Source of the DNA: JAVKFY01 sp040223615
Lineage (GTDB): Bacteria > Pseudomonadota > Alphaproteobacteria > GCA-2731375
Assembly: GCA_040223615.1 (NCBI GenBank)
Contig: JAVKFY010000049.1
Coordinates: 1-59,286, forward strand
Reading direction: 5' to 3'
DNA length: 59,286 bases
Shown here: positions 14,290 to 23,353 of the stretch, piece after piece
Layout of the letters: each line of letters starts with the position of its first letter
How positions within the stretch are numbered: the first letter of the stretch is position 1
Program-made: the position numbers and the translations under genes
The notes under the pieces: model-generated
The model's input: only the letters and a program-made list of their open reading frames with translations
Told to the model about the DNA's origin: nothing
The model's database searches: none

Positions 14290-15980
14290 CCGCCAAGCCG
14301 AGCTTCGTCGATCTGTTCACGCCGAAGCTGATCACCGTCTTTCGCGAGCGCTACGGTCTGACCGATTTTCGCGCCGACGCGGTCGCCGGTCTCACCGTCG
14401 CCATCGTCGCGTTGCCACTGTCGATGGCCATCGCCATCGCGTCGGGGGTGACGCCGGACCGCGGCCTCTACACCGCCATCGTCGGCGGCTTCGTGGTCTC
14501 CGCGATGGGCGGCAGCCGGTTCCAGATCGGCGGGCCGGCCGGCGCCTTCATCGTCCTGGTCTCGGCCACGGTGTTGCAGCACGGGGTCGACGGCCTGATC
14601 CTGGCGACGCTGCTCTCCGGCCTGATGCTGCTCGTCATCGGCCTGCTGCGGCTCGGCACCTTCATCAGGTACATCCCCTATCCGGTGACGGTGGGGTTCA
14701 CCGCCGGCATCGCGGTGATCATCCTCGCCAGCCAGGTGAAGGACATGCTGGGGCTGACCTTGGCCAACGAGCCGGGGCCGATCGTCGACAAGGTCGCGGC
14801 GCTGGCCCGGGCATTGCCGACCGTGAACGCGGCGGCGGTGATCACCGCCGGGTTCTCCATCGCGCTGATCGTGGCCGTGCGCCGGTTCCGGCCGCACTGG
14901 CCGGCCTACCTGATCGCGGTCGGCGCCGCCTCGCTGCTGGTGTTGCTGCTCGACCTGCCGGCGCAAACCATCGGCTCGCGCTTCGGCGGCATCCCGCACG
15001 GCCTGCCGATGCCGCATCTGCCGGACCTGTCGCCGGACAAGGTGATGGCGGTGCTGCCCGCGGCGCTGTCCTTCGCGCTGCTCGGCAGCATCGAGAGCCT
15101 GCTCTCCGCCGTGGTCGCCGATAGCATGACCGGCCGCCGTCACCGCTCCAACGCGGAGCTTGTGGGCCAGGGCACCGCCAACGTCGCCTCCTCGCTGTTC
15201 GGCGGCTTCTGCGTCACCGGCACCATCGCCCGCACCGCGACCAGCGTGCGCTCCGGCGCGCGCAGCCCGCTTGCCGGCATGCTGCACGCCGTGTTCCTGC
15301 TGCTGTTCATGGCGGTGGCGGCGCCGCTGGCGAGCTATATCCCGCTTGCCGCGCTGGCCGGCGTGCTGGCCGTGGTGGCGCTGAACATGGCAGAGAAGCA
15401 TGAGGTGATGACGCTGCTGCGGGCCTCGCGCGGCGACGCGGTGGTGCTGCTGGCGACCTTCGGTTTCGTGGTATTCCGCGACCTGACCGAAGGCATCCTG
15501 ATCGGCTTCGGTCTTGGCGCGTTGCTGTTCCTGCACCGCATGGCGCAGGCGGTCGAGGTCGAGCACGCCCGTCCGCTGTTGCAGGCCGACCGTGCCGACG
15601 ACTCAAACGGACAACGCGCGCCCTACGACGCCGACCAGGCCAGCGATCCCGATATCGTCCTGTTCCGCATCTCCGGCGCATTCTTCTTCGGCGCGGCGGC
15701 CAGCGTCGGCGCAGCGCTCGACCGCATCGGCGAGCATCCCAAGGCCTACGTGGTCGACGTCTCCGGCGTGCAGGTTCTGGATTCGACGGCCGCGGCGACC
15801 GTCGAGGGCTTCGTCCGCAAGGCCCGTCGCCAGGGCGCGGAGGTCTATCTCGTCGGTGCCCGCATGCCGATCCGCCGCATCCTGCTGAACCACGGTGTAC
15901 GCCGGCCGCTGGTGCACTTCCGCGCCACCCAGGACGAGGCGCTGGCCGCGGCGCGCCGCGAGGTCGCCATCAAGGTTTAG
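14286..15980 (+). CDS. SulP-family anion permease with STAS domain
   Basis: A 564-residue inner-membrane transporter of the SLC26/SulP family, carrying sulfate, bicarbonate or another anion. About 12-14 hydrophobic segments span ~30-425, with the family signature ADAVAGLTVAIVALPLSMAI near the start and IPYPVTVGFTAGIAVII. A cytoplasmic STAS domain lies at ~455-550 (AYVVDVSGVQVLDSTAAATV). The pairing with an XRE regulator in a 4-base overlap suggests substrate-dependent expression. The ion carried cannot be told from sequence. Confidence 0.92.
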   Translation: MTAKPSFVDLFTPKLITVFRERYGLTDFRADAVAGLTVAIVALPLSMAIAIASGVTPDRGLYTAIVGGFVVSAMGGSRFQIGGPAGAFIVLVSATVLQHGVDGLILATLLSGLMLLVIGLLRLGTFIRYIPYPVTVGFTAGIAVIILASQVKDMLGLTLANEPGPIVDKVAALARALPTVNAAAVITAGFSIALIVAVRRFRPHWPAYLIAVGAASLLVLLLDLPAQTIGSRFGGIPHGLPMPHLPDLSPDKVMAVLPAALSFALLGSIESLLSAVVADSMTGRRHRSNAELVGQGTANVASSLFGGFCVTGTIARTATSVRSGARSPLAGMLHAVFLLLFMAVAAPLASYIPLAALAGVLAVVALNMAEKHEVMTLLRASRGDAVVLLATFGFVVFRDLTEGILIGFGLGALLFLHRMAQAVEVEHARPLLQADRADDSNGQRAPYDADQASDPDIVLFRISGAFFFGAAASVGAALDRIGEHPKAYVVDVSGVQVLDSTAAATVEGFVRKARRQGAEVYLVGARMPIRRILLNHGVRRPLVHFRATQDEALAAARREVAIKV

Positions 15981-15988
15981 CGTCGGGT

Positions 15989-16927
15989 TCAGGTATTCGC
16001 CGGCCCGCTGGTCGCGACCGGCGCGACGGTTTCTTTGCCCTGGCGGCGGATCTGCGCCTCGCGATGGGCGATGTAGCTGGCGCTGGCGAAGATGATGGCA
16101 CCACCGACCCAGACCCAGATATCCGGCACCTCGCCATAGGCGAAGAAGCCGATCGCCGCCGCCCACACCAGGGTCAGGAACTTGATCGGCTGCGTGACCG
16201 TGACGTCGGCCTCCTTCAGCGCCCGGATCCAGCACAGGTGCGCGCCGGTCGCGACCAGCGCGGTCAGGCACAGCAGGCCCATGTCGGCCCAGCTCGGTGT
16301 CTCCCATACCCACAGCGCCGGGACCAGCGCGAAGGCGGTCACGGTCACCGTCTGGTAGGTGACGATGGTCGCGGTGCCTTCGTGCCGCGATAGGTTCTTG
16401 GCGATCAGCTCGGAGATCGCGAACAGCGGCGAGGAGATCAGCATGCAGATCACGCCGAGGTCGATCGCGGAGAATCCCGGCCGGATTACCACCAGGGTAC
16501 CGGCGAAGCCCATCAGCACCGCGCCGATCCGTCGGGCGTGCAGCCGCTCGCCCAGGAACAGCACCGCGCCGACGGTGGCGAACAGCGGCGAGGTGAAGCT
16601 GAGCGCGGTGATGTCGGCCAGCGGGATGCGGGTCAGGGCGAAGAACCAGAGCAGCACGCCGGTGGTGTGCAGCGCGCCGCGGATGACGTGCCAGTGCAGC
16701 CGCTGGGTGCGCAGCTGTCCGAAGCGGCCGCCGATGAAGTACGGCGCCAGCAGGAAGATCGAGAAGGCGTAGCGCAGGAAACCGGCCTGCAGCGGGTCCA
16801 TGGTCTCGGTGACGTAGCGCAGCACGCCGGTCATCGCCGAAAAGCCGAGGCCCGACAGGGCCATCCAGGCGATCGCCTTGAGCGCGTTGTTCGGCTGCGG
16901 CGCGGCGGTGGTTTCGGCGGAACTCAT
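15989..16927 (-). CDS. EamA/DMT-family transporter
   Basis: A 312-residue membrane protein with ten predicted helices in two EamA halves (LRYAFSIFLLAPYFIGGRFG, LADITALSFTSPLFATVGAV, FLGERL, then TGAHLCWIRALKEADVTVTQ). It is likely an exporter or uptake carrier for a small metabolite; related sequences are called S-adenosylmethionine or riboflavin-type carriers, which cannot be decided here. The ATG at 16927 matches the family start; a longer upstream frame is non-coding. It is divergent from the acyl-CoA synthetase, and the 157 bases between hold both promoters but no clear box. Confidence 0.85.
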   Translation of the reverse strand: MSSAETTAAPQPNNALKAIAWMALSGLGFSAMTGVLRYVTETMDPLQAGFLRYAFSIFLLAPYFIGGRFGQLRTQRLHWHVIRGALHTTGVLLWFFALTRIPLADITALSFTSPLFATVGAVLFLGERLHARRIGAVLMGFAGTLVVIRPGFSAIDLGVICMLISSPLFAISELIAKNLSRHEGTATIVTYQTVTVTAFALVPALWVWETPSWADMGLLCLTALVATGAHLCWIRALKEADVTVTQPIKFLTLVWAAAIGFFAYGEVPDIWVWVGGAIIFASASYIAHREAQIRRQGKETVAPVATSGPANT

Positions 16928-17084
16928 GCGACCCGGTGTCTGCGGAGGCGGTGTCGTGTACGTCGCACGTTTGCGTGACGTTAGCCAGCGACGCGCGCGC
17001 ATAGGCGGCATGCGCGCGAAACGGCTATGATCCGCCGGCGCGGCAACAGTCCGGGCCAACGAACGCATCGAGCAGGAGACAGAC

Positions 17085-18653
17085 ATGGAGGACGTTGCGG
17101 CGGCGCTGGAACAGGCGCGCCTCACTGGCATGGGAATGGCGGTCTGGGCCAAGGTCGTGCCGGACCAGCTCGCGGTCGCGGGCCATGTCGGCAGCCGGAC
17201 CTTCGCCGAGCTCAACGCCAACGCCAACCGGCTGGCCCGGCTGCTGCGCGCGGCCGGCATCGGCCCCGACGACGGCGTCGCCATGCTGGTCTCCAACCGG
17301 GCCGAGTTCTGCGACGTGAACTTCGCCTGCACCCGCATCGGCGTGCGGCTGACGCCGATCAACTGGCACCTTGTCGGCGAGGAGGTCGCATACGTCGTCG
17401 ATGACTGCGAGGCCAAGGCGTTGATCGCCGACGTGCGCTTTGCCGCCGCCGCGCAGGAGGCCGTGAACCCGAACTTGCGGGTGAAGCTGGCCGTGGGCGG
17501 CGCGATCGACGGCTTCGACGACTACGACGCGGCGCTCGCGGCGCACGCCGCCAGCGACATCGACGACCCGGCGATCGGCAACCACATGCTCTACACGTCG
17601 GGCACCACCGGCCGGCCGAAGGGCGTGTTCCGCTCGCGCCAGCCGGCGGTCAACCCACTGACCGCGGTGATGCAGGCCACAGCCGCCTTCCGCCCGGGCG
17701 AGGACCTGGCGCTGTGCACCGGGCCCGGCTATCACGCGGCCCCGCTGGCGCTGAACATCCTGTTCCCGCTGGCCAGCGGCGTCGGCGTCGTGCTGATGGA
17801 CCGCTGGGACGCCGAACAGACGCTGCGTCTGGTCGAGCAGCACAAGATCACCCACACGCATCTGGTGCCGACCATGTTCCACCGCCTGCTGCAGCTGCCC
17901 GACGAGGTGCGCCGGCGCTACGACGCCAGCTCGCTGCGCTGGCTGCTGCACGGCGCCGCGCCGTGTCCGCCGGAACTGAAGCGCGGCGTGATCGACTGGC
18001 TCGGGCCGGTGCTCTACGAGTACTACGCCGCGACCGAGGGCGGCGGTGTGTTCTCCACGTCGGACGACTGGCTGAAGAAGCCCGGGACCGTCGGCCGCGC
18101 CGTGGAGGGCGTGGTGATGGAGATTCACGACGAGAACCACAGGCCGCTGCCCGCCAACCAGGTCGGCACGGTCTACTTCCAGGCGCCGGAGACCGGCCGT
18201 TTCGAGTATTTCAAGGCGGCGGAGAAAACCGCGTCGGCCTACCACCAAGACTTCTACACCATGGGCGACCACGGCTATGTCGACGAGGACGGCTACCTGT
18301 TTCTGACCGGTCGCAGCGCCGAACAAATCATCTCCGGCGGCGTGAACATTTACCCGGCGGAAATAGATGCGGTGCTAGTCAATCATCCTGCGGTTTACGA
18401 CGTCGCCACAATCGGCGTGCCGAACCAGGAATGGGGCGAGGAGGTCAAGGCGGTCGTCCAGTTGCGCGAGGGCCACAAAGCCTCGCCGGACATGGCCGAA
18501 ACGCTGATCGCGCACTGCGGCGAACATCTCGCCCGCTACAAGGTGCCGCGCAGCGTCGACTTCGTCGCCGATCTGCCGCGCATGGCATCGGGCAAGGTGC
18601 AGCGCGGCGTGATCCGCAAGCCTTACTGGGAAGGCCAGAAAACCGCGATCTAG
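17085..18653 (+). CDS. AMP-binding acyl-CoA synthetase
   Basis: A 522-residue ANL-family ligase that would adenylate a carboxylic acid and load CoA. The motifs are complete: YTSGTTGRPKGV (P-loop, ~166-177), YYAATEGG (A5), the GDHGYVDEDGYLFLTGRS hinge block, IISGGVNIYPAEID (A8), and the catalytic Lys in MASGKVQRG near the C-terminus. The substrate may be a branched, aromatic or medium-chain acid. The ATG at 17085 has AGGAGACA upstream. It precedes the giant FecR protein by 37 bases but looks unrelated to it. Confidence 0.9.
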   Translation: MEDVAAALEQARLTGMGMAVWAKVVPDQLAVAGHVGSRTFAELNANANRLARLLRAAGIGPDDGVAMLVSNRAEFCDVNFACTRIGVRLTPINWHLVGEEVAYVVDDCEAKALIADVRFAAAAQEAVNPNLRVKLAVGGAIDGFDDYDAALAAHAASDIDDPAIGNHMLYTSGTTGRPKGVFRSRQPAVNPLTAVMQATAAFRPGEDLALCTGPGYHAAPLALNILFPLASGVGVVLMDRWDAEQTLRLVEQHKITHTHLVPTMFHRLLQLPDEVRRRYDASSLRWLLHGAAPCPPELKRGVIDWLGPVLYEYYAATEGGGVFSTSDDWLKKPGTVGRAVEGVVMEIHDENHRPLPANQVGTVYFQAPETGRFEYFKAAEKTASAYHQDFYTMGDHGYVDEDGYLFLTGRSAEQIISGGVNIYPAEIDAVLVNHPAVYDVATIGVPNQEWGEEVKAVVQLREGHKASPDMAETLIAHCGEHLARYKVPRSVDFVADLPRMASGKVQRGVIRKPYWEGQKTAI

Positions 18654-18690
18654 CGCCGGCCCGTTTCGCCGGCCCCGTGGGAGTTGGCCG

Positions 18691-21600
18691 GTGAAGCTGC
18701 AAGATCTTCTGAGTTGCGTTGCGATCCTGGCGTTGGTCGCCGGCCCGGTGCAGGCGAAGAGCCGCGTCGGCGTTTCCGCCGCCGTGCTGCCCAACGCCAC
18801 CGGCACGCCGCCCGACGACGAGATGCGGGTGCTGCAGATCGGCATCGACATGTTCGCCAACGAGCGCGTCGAGACCGGCCCGCGCGGCAAGGCGCAGCTC
18901 CTGTTTCTCGACGGCACGGCGCTGTCGGTCGGCCCGAACTCCGACCTGCGGCTGGATGAATTCGTCTACGACCCCGACGCCAAGGCCGGCAAGCTGGCGC
19001 TGTCCGCGACCAAGGGCGTGTTCCGCATCGTCGGCGGCCGCATCTCCAAGAAGTCCCCGATCACCCTGAAGACGCCGAGCGCCACCATCGGCATCCGTGG
19101 CGGCATCGCCATGGTCGCCGTGGCCCCGAACAAGGTGCAGGCCAGCTTCCTGTTCGGCCACGAGCTCACGGTCACCACGCCGGACGGCGTCAGCCAGGTC
19201 GACCGGCCCGGCACCCAGGTCAGCGTCGAGACAGGCAAGCCGGTGCAGGTCGCGCCGGCCTCGGCCGGCGTGCTGAGCGACACGCTGAACGACCTCGAAG
19301 GCACCGCGGCGCAGCAGCCGGCGGATGCGCCGGCGGTGCAGGACGGCGACATCGCCGGCTCGCAGCTCGGCAGTCTCGGGTCCGCCGTGCCGCCGCAGCA
19401 GCGGCCGGAGTCCCCGCCCAGCGACCAGGCCGGTCCGGTCGGCGACGCCGCGGAACCGGGCGAGCCCGGTCCGGTGGCCTTGCTTGGCGGCGGTGGCGGC
19501 CAGTCGGCACCGACTGACATTCTCCTGGGCGGCGACTTCGGCGGCCTGGCCGACGCCTCTCAGGACAGTGCCACCGACGATCTGGTCGAGATGACGCCGG
19601 GCGGACTGGTGCCGACCGTGCCGCTGGCAAACCCGGTGCCGACGGCGACCGCCGAAACGTTGCTCGGTGGCCGATATGTCAGCGACTCTCCCTTTGTCGA
19701 GGCCAGTTTCGACGCCGACACCCTCGGCGCCAATCTCGACGGCCAGCGCAACCTGACCTTCGCCGACGGCCAGATTTTCGGCGGCTGGTTCACCGCAACC
19801 GTAGGCGGCCAAATGCTCGCCTTGCCGGTACCGGGCAGCGGTGCCTTCAGCTTCGGCGCGACCGGCACCGCGACGCCCTTCGGCCAGGTCGCCGGCACCG
19901 GCTTCGCCAGCGCCGATGGCCGCTTTGCCTATTTCGACCTGCGCGAGGTCGGTGCCGGCAACAACCCGGCCAGCCTGTTCGCCGGCGCCGTGCCGGCGAG
20001 CCCGGACAGCGACCGCTTCCGCGCCTTCGCCAAGGTCGCGGGCTTTCCCGGCGCCGGCGCCGTGCCCTACCTGCCGGACAGCTTCGGCGGCGAGTTCGCC
20101 GACGCGACCTTCGCCCCCGGTTTCTGGGCCCAGCGCGACCCGGCGACGCAGCCCTCGGCCCAGGCCAGCAGCGTGGCCGGCTGGGGCGCGGTGGTGATCC
20201 AGGGCCAGGGCGCCAACCAGCGCTCGGCCGGCCTGGCCACGGTGCAGTCGCTGGTCGACGAGTCCGGCACCGGCAAGAAGGTGCTGGCCGGTTTCCAGGA
20301 CGGCTCGGTCCGGCTCGCCGGCGCGGCGGTGCCGGAACGTGTCGCCGGCGGCGCCTCGTCACTGGTCGATGCGGCGGGCAACGCCTTCTTCGGCCCCGAC
20401 GGCAAGCTCGCCTTCCACGCCGACGGCCCCGACCTGTTCAACAATGCCGGTGTCCGCCGCAATGCCGTCGCGGCGGTATCTCAGTTCGACGCCGAAGGCA
20501 GCATCGAGCCGTTCTATCGCACCACCTACAACGTGCGCGTCGCGCTGCCGAACGGCGTCGGCGCCACCCGGACGGCGCGCACGCTGAACGGCTACAGTGC
20601 CGGCATCGCGACCTCGCTCGACGTGGTGCAAGGCGTCGACCAGATTGACGGTGAGATCATCGCCGTGCGCCCGCCGGGCGCGGTCGGCGACAACGACCAG
20701 GCGCTGAGTCTGGCGATCGTCACCATGCCCGACCGCAACCGGGTCACGGTCGACATGACGGTCTCGCCGCGCGACCTGGCCGACGACAGGCTCGACCTGT
20801 TCTTCGGCAACGGCACCGGCGCGGTGCGCAGTGCCTTCATCGACGATAATATCTTCGTGCTGCGCGAGTCGAACCTGGCCTCGCGCCAGGCCGAGTACAC
20901 CTCATTGGGTGTGTCCGATACGGTGAAGGCCAGCGGTGCCTTCATGACCGATGCGTTCTTCGCCGATCGTTCCGCCGTGCCGGCCGCGGTGAGCTTTTGT
21001 GCCTGCGCCGCCACCGAGTGGGGCTTCTGGTTCGGCGATGCCAGCGACGACATGCCGCTGGCGGCGGACCTGGCGCGGGTCCGCGCGCATCTGGTGCCTT
21101 GGGTCGCCGGCGTGCTGCCGAGCCTGGCCAGCGTCGGTCAGCAGACCGGCACCGCGCAGTATGCCGGCCACGCCGTCGGCGCGGTGCTGAACCAGAGCGA
21201 CAGCTACATCGCCTTCGCCAACTTCACCATGAACTGGAATTTCGGCAGCGATCGCGGCACGCTGAAGCTGCCGAACCTGGACGGTCGCAGCTACGTTGCC
21301 AACATGACCACCCGCAACGGCCGCGACCTGGCCGGCGGCCTGGTCGGCACCGACGGGCCCTATGCCGGCGACGTGATCGGCTCGTTCTTCATGGGCGGCA
21401 ACGCGGCTGCCGAGTTCGGCGCCCAGTTCGCGGTGCAGCGCACCGACGGCACCGAGTACGAGGTCGCCGGCATTCTGCAGGGCAAGCGTGGCGCACTGCC
21501 GGCCGGCGAAAGCGCGGCCGAGCTTCGCCTCGGCGGCCTGTTCGTGACCGGCGATCCGGTGGTCGGCGAGAGCGGCGGCCAGACCGCCGAAGGCGTGCGC

Positions 21601-23352
21601 GACAGCAACGTCTACCGCCCGTTCCGCAATGGACTGGGCAATGGTGGCGTGCTTTCCGCCAGCGCCGGCGGCGCCGCGATCCGCCTGCCGATCCAGGACG
21701 GCAGCTTCAGTTTCGCGGCCAGTGCCGCCGGTGGCACGCAAAGCCCGGCCGGTCCGGTCTCCGGCAATGCCACGGTCAGCCTGGCCGGCGGCTTCGCCTA
21801 CTACAACCTGGTCACAAGTGCCGCGCAGGGGGCGCCGGCGGCGGTGTTCTTCGGCGTGCCGGCGGTCGGCTCGGCGCCGTTCCTCACAGCCTACAACCTG
21901 ACCTCCGGATTCCCCGACAATGCGTCCGTGCCATTCTTCGCCACCGGCCTGGGCAGCACCATCCCCAACGCTGTCCGCCGGCCGATGTACCTGGTGCAGG
22001 GCCCGCCGCAGATCGGCTTCGAGGCGCCGTCGACGCGGGCCGGCTGGGGCCTGGTGACCGTCTCCGGCAGCGGTTCGAGCCAGGAATCGGCGATGGTCGG
22101 CGCCGTGCAGGCGGCGTTCCGGGACGCCACGACCGAGCAGATGGTGCTGGCCGGCGCGGCCTCCGGTTTCGCCCGCAAGTCGGTGTTCAACAGCCCGATC
22201 TTCACCCGCTCCGGCGTCTCGGTGGTGCCGGACGCGAACGGCGTCTGGGCCTTCGGCCGCGGTGCCGTCGGGCCGGAATTCTTCGTGCTCGGCACCGACC
22301 GTTACCAGCGCATGCAAGACGAAGGCACGCGCACGCCGAGCCAGATCGTCTCCAACGTTTTCGACAGCCCGGTCTCGGGCCGCAACTATCAGCAGCAGGT
22401 GGCCAGCCGGGTTGGCGTGCCGGGCGGCGTCGGCCAGCAGCGCAGCGTGCGCAGCCTGCGCGGCTATGCCGCCGGCCTCGCCACCAAGGAGGACCCGGCC
22501 GGCAGCTTCCAGACCATCGCCATGGTCAACCGCGAGCAGAAACCAGCCAACGTGGTGCTTGATACCAATCCCGACGGCAACCGCGCAGCGATGCGTCTGG
22601 ACCTGGCCGACGTCACCGCCGGCTCGCTGTCGCTGGAGCTTTACTTCGGCACCCCGGCCGGCAGCCTGGAAATCGACCGCAGCGCCTTCATCGACGACCG
22701 CATCATCGTCATGCGCGACTCCGCCGGCGGCGAGCCGCTACCCGGCAACCAGACCGTGCCGGGCGAGGGCGGGCGGATCAATCTGGCAACCCAGGCCAAG
22801 GTCGATGGCGTCGCGCTGACCGATTACTGGTACGCCGACCGCCAGGCAGTGCCGGCAAACGTGACCTTGTGCGGCTGCGACTTTCTGACCTGGGGGTTCT
22901 GGGGCGCCGACGTGTCGCCGCTGAACAACCCGCTGGCGCCGAGCTACCGCTTCGCGCTGGCCGGGTTCGTCACCGGCGACCTGCCGACGCTGGGCGAGAT
23001 TCCGGCCGCGGGCACGGCGACCTATGACGGCCACGCGGTCGCCAACGTCCGCAACGGCTCCGGCCAGGAGTACGTCGCATTCGGCAACTACCAGCAGACC
23101 TGGGACTTCGCCAGCCGGGCCGGCGCGACGACGATCTCCAACCTCGACGGTGGCAACTACACCGCCGCGTCGACCAGCCCCAACGGCCGCGACCTGAACG
23201 GATCGCTGGGCGGGACGGCGGGGCGTATCGGCAGCTACCAGGCCTCGTTCTTCCGCAACGGCGGCGACGCCGTCGGCGGCATCGCCGGCGACTTCGAAAT
23301 CTCCGGCACCGGCTATCGCGCCGTCGGCATCGTGCTGGGCGACCGCCAGTAG
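18691..23352 (+). CDS. Giant FecR-domain exported protein with two tandem TbpB-like barrel modules
   Basis: A 1553-residue protein with a signal peptide (residues ~1-22, ending VQAKS) from a GTG start. Residues ~50-145 are a FecR domain (RGKAQLLFLDGTALSVGPNS then TPSATIGIRGG). A Pro/Gly-rich linker (~190-310) follows. Two homologous modules (~322-930 and ~945-1553) come next. Each has a GWG-V block, an R-L-GY-AG-AT block, a SAFIDD block, a CxC-x4-WGFW motif (cysteines 770/772 and 1394/1396), and a closing NLDG-Y...NGRDL-G...FF-GG segment resembling the small beta-barrel of transferrin-binding/Slam-type surface proteins. It is probably periplasmic or surface-exposed. Function unknown; iron- or ligand-binding is only suggested by the fold. 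Confidence 0.8.
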   Translation: MKLQDLLSCVAILALVAGPVQAKSRVGVSAAVLPNATGTPPDDEMRVLQIGIDMFANERVETGPRGKAQLLFLDGTALSVGPNSDLRLDEFVYDPDAKAGKLALSATKGVFRIVGGRISKKSPITLKTPSATIGIRGGIAMVAVAPNKVQASFLFGHELTVTTPDGVSQVDRPGTQVSVETGKPVQVAPASAGVLSDTLNDLEGTAAQQPADAPAVQDGDIAGSQLGSLGSAVPPQQRPESPPSDQAGPVGDAAEPGEPGPVALLGGGGGQSAPTDILLGGDFGGLADASQDSATDDLVEMTPGGLVPTVPLANPVPTATAETLLGGRYVSDSPFVEASFDADTLGANLDGQRNLTFADGQIFGGWFTATVGGQMLALPVPGSGAFSFGATGTATPFGQVAGTGFASADGRFAYFDLREVGAGNNPASLFAGAVPASPDSDRFRAFAKVAGFPGAGAVPYLPDSFGGEFADATFAPGFWAQRDPATQPSAQASSVAGWGAVVIQGQGANQRSAGLATVQSLVDESGTGKKVLAGFQDGSVRLAGAAVPERVAGGASSLVDAAGNAFFGPDGKLAFHADGPDLFNNAGVRRNAVAAVSQFDAEGSIEPFYRTTYNVRVALPNGVGATRTARTLNGYSAGIATSLDVVQGVDQIDGEIIAVRPPGAVGDNDQALSLAIVTMPDRNRVTVDMTVSPRDLADDRLDLFFGNGTGAVRSAFIDDNIFVLRESNLASRQAEYTSLGVSDTVKASGAFMTDAFFADRSAVPAAVSFCACAATEWGFWFGDASDDMPLAADLARVRAHLVPWVAGVLPSLASVGQQTGTAQYAGHAVGAVLNQSDSYIAFANFTMNWNFGSDRGTLKLPNLDGRSYVANMTTRNGRDLAGGLVGTDGPYAGDVIGSFFMGGNAAAEFGAQFAVQRTDGTEYEVAGILQGKRGALPAGESAAELRLGGLFVTGDPVVGESGGQTAEGVRDSNVYRPFRNGLGNGGVLSASAGGAAIRLPIQDGSFSFAASAAGGTQSPAGPVSGNATVSLAGGFAYYNLVTSAAQGAPAAVFFGVPAVGSAPFLTAYNLTSGFPDNASVPFFATGLGSTIPNAVRRPMYLVQGPPQIGFEAPSTRAGWGLVTVSGSGSSQESAMVGAVQAAFRDATTEQMVLAGAASGFARKSVFNSPIFTRSGVSVVPDANGVWAFGRGAVGPEFFVLGTDRYQRMQDEGTRTPSQIVSNVFDSPVSGRNYQQQVASRVGVPGGVGQQRSVRSLRGYAAGLATKEDPAGSFQTIAMVNREQKPANVVLDTNPDGNRAAMRLDLADVTAGSLSLELYFGTPAGSLEIDRSAFIDDRIIVMRDSAGGEPLPGNQTVPGEGGRINLATQAKVDGVALTDYWYADRQAVPANVTLCGCDFLTWGFWGADVSPLNNPLAPSYRFALAGFVTGDLPTLGEIPAAGTATYDGHAVANVRNGSGQEYVAFGNYQQTWDFASRAGATTISNLDGGNYTAASTSPNGRDLNGSLGGTAGRIGSYQASFFRNGGDAVGGIAGDFEISGTGYRAVGIVLGDRQ

Positions 23353-23353
23353 C

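Noticed and set aside
13968..15566. 532-residue minus-strand open frame opposite sulP
   Set aside because: Low-complexity Gln/His/Arg/Asp protein; antisense of a clear SulP gene.
17025..18326. 433-residue minus-strand frame opposite the acyl-CoA synthetase
   Set aside because: Antisense composition and no motifs; the synthetase has all ANL motifs.
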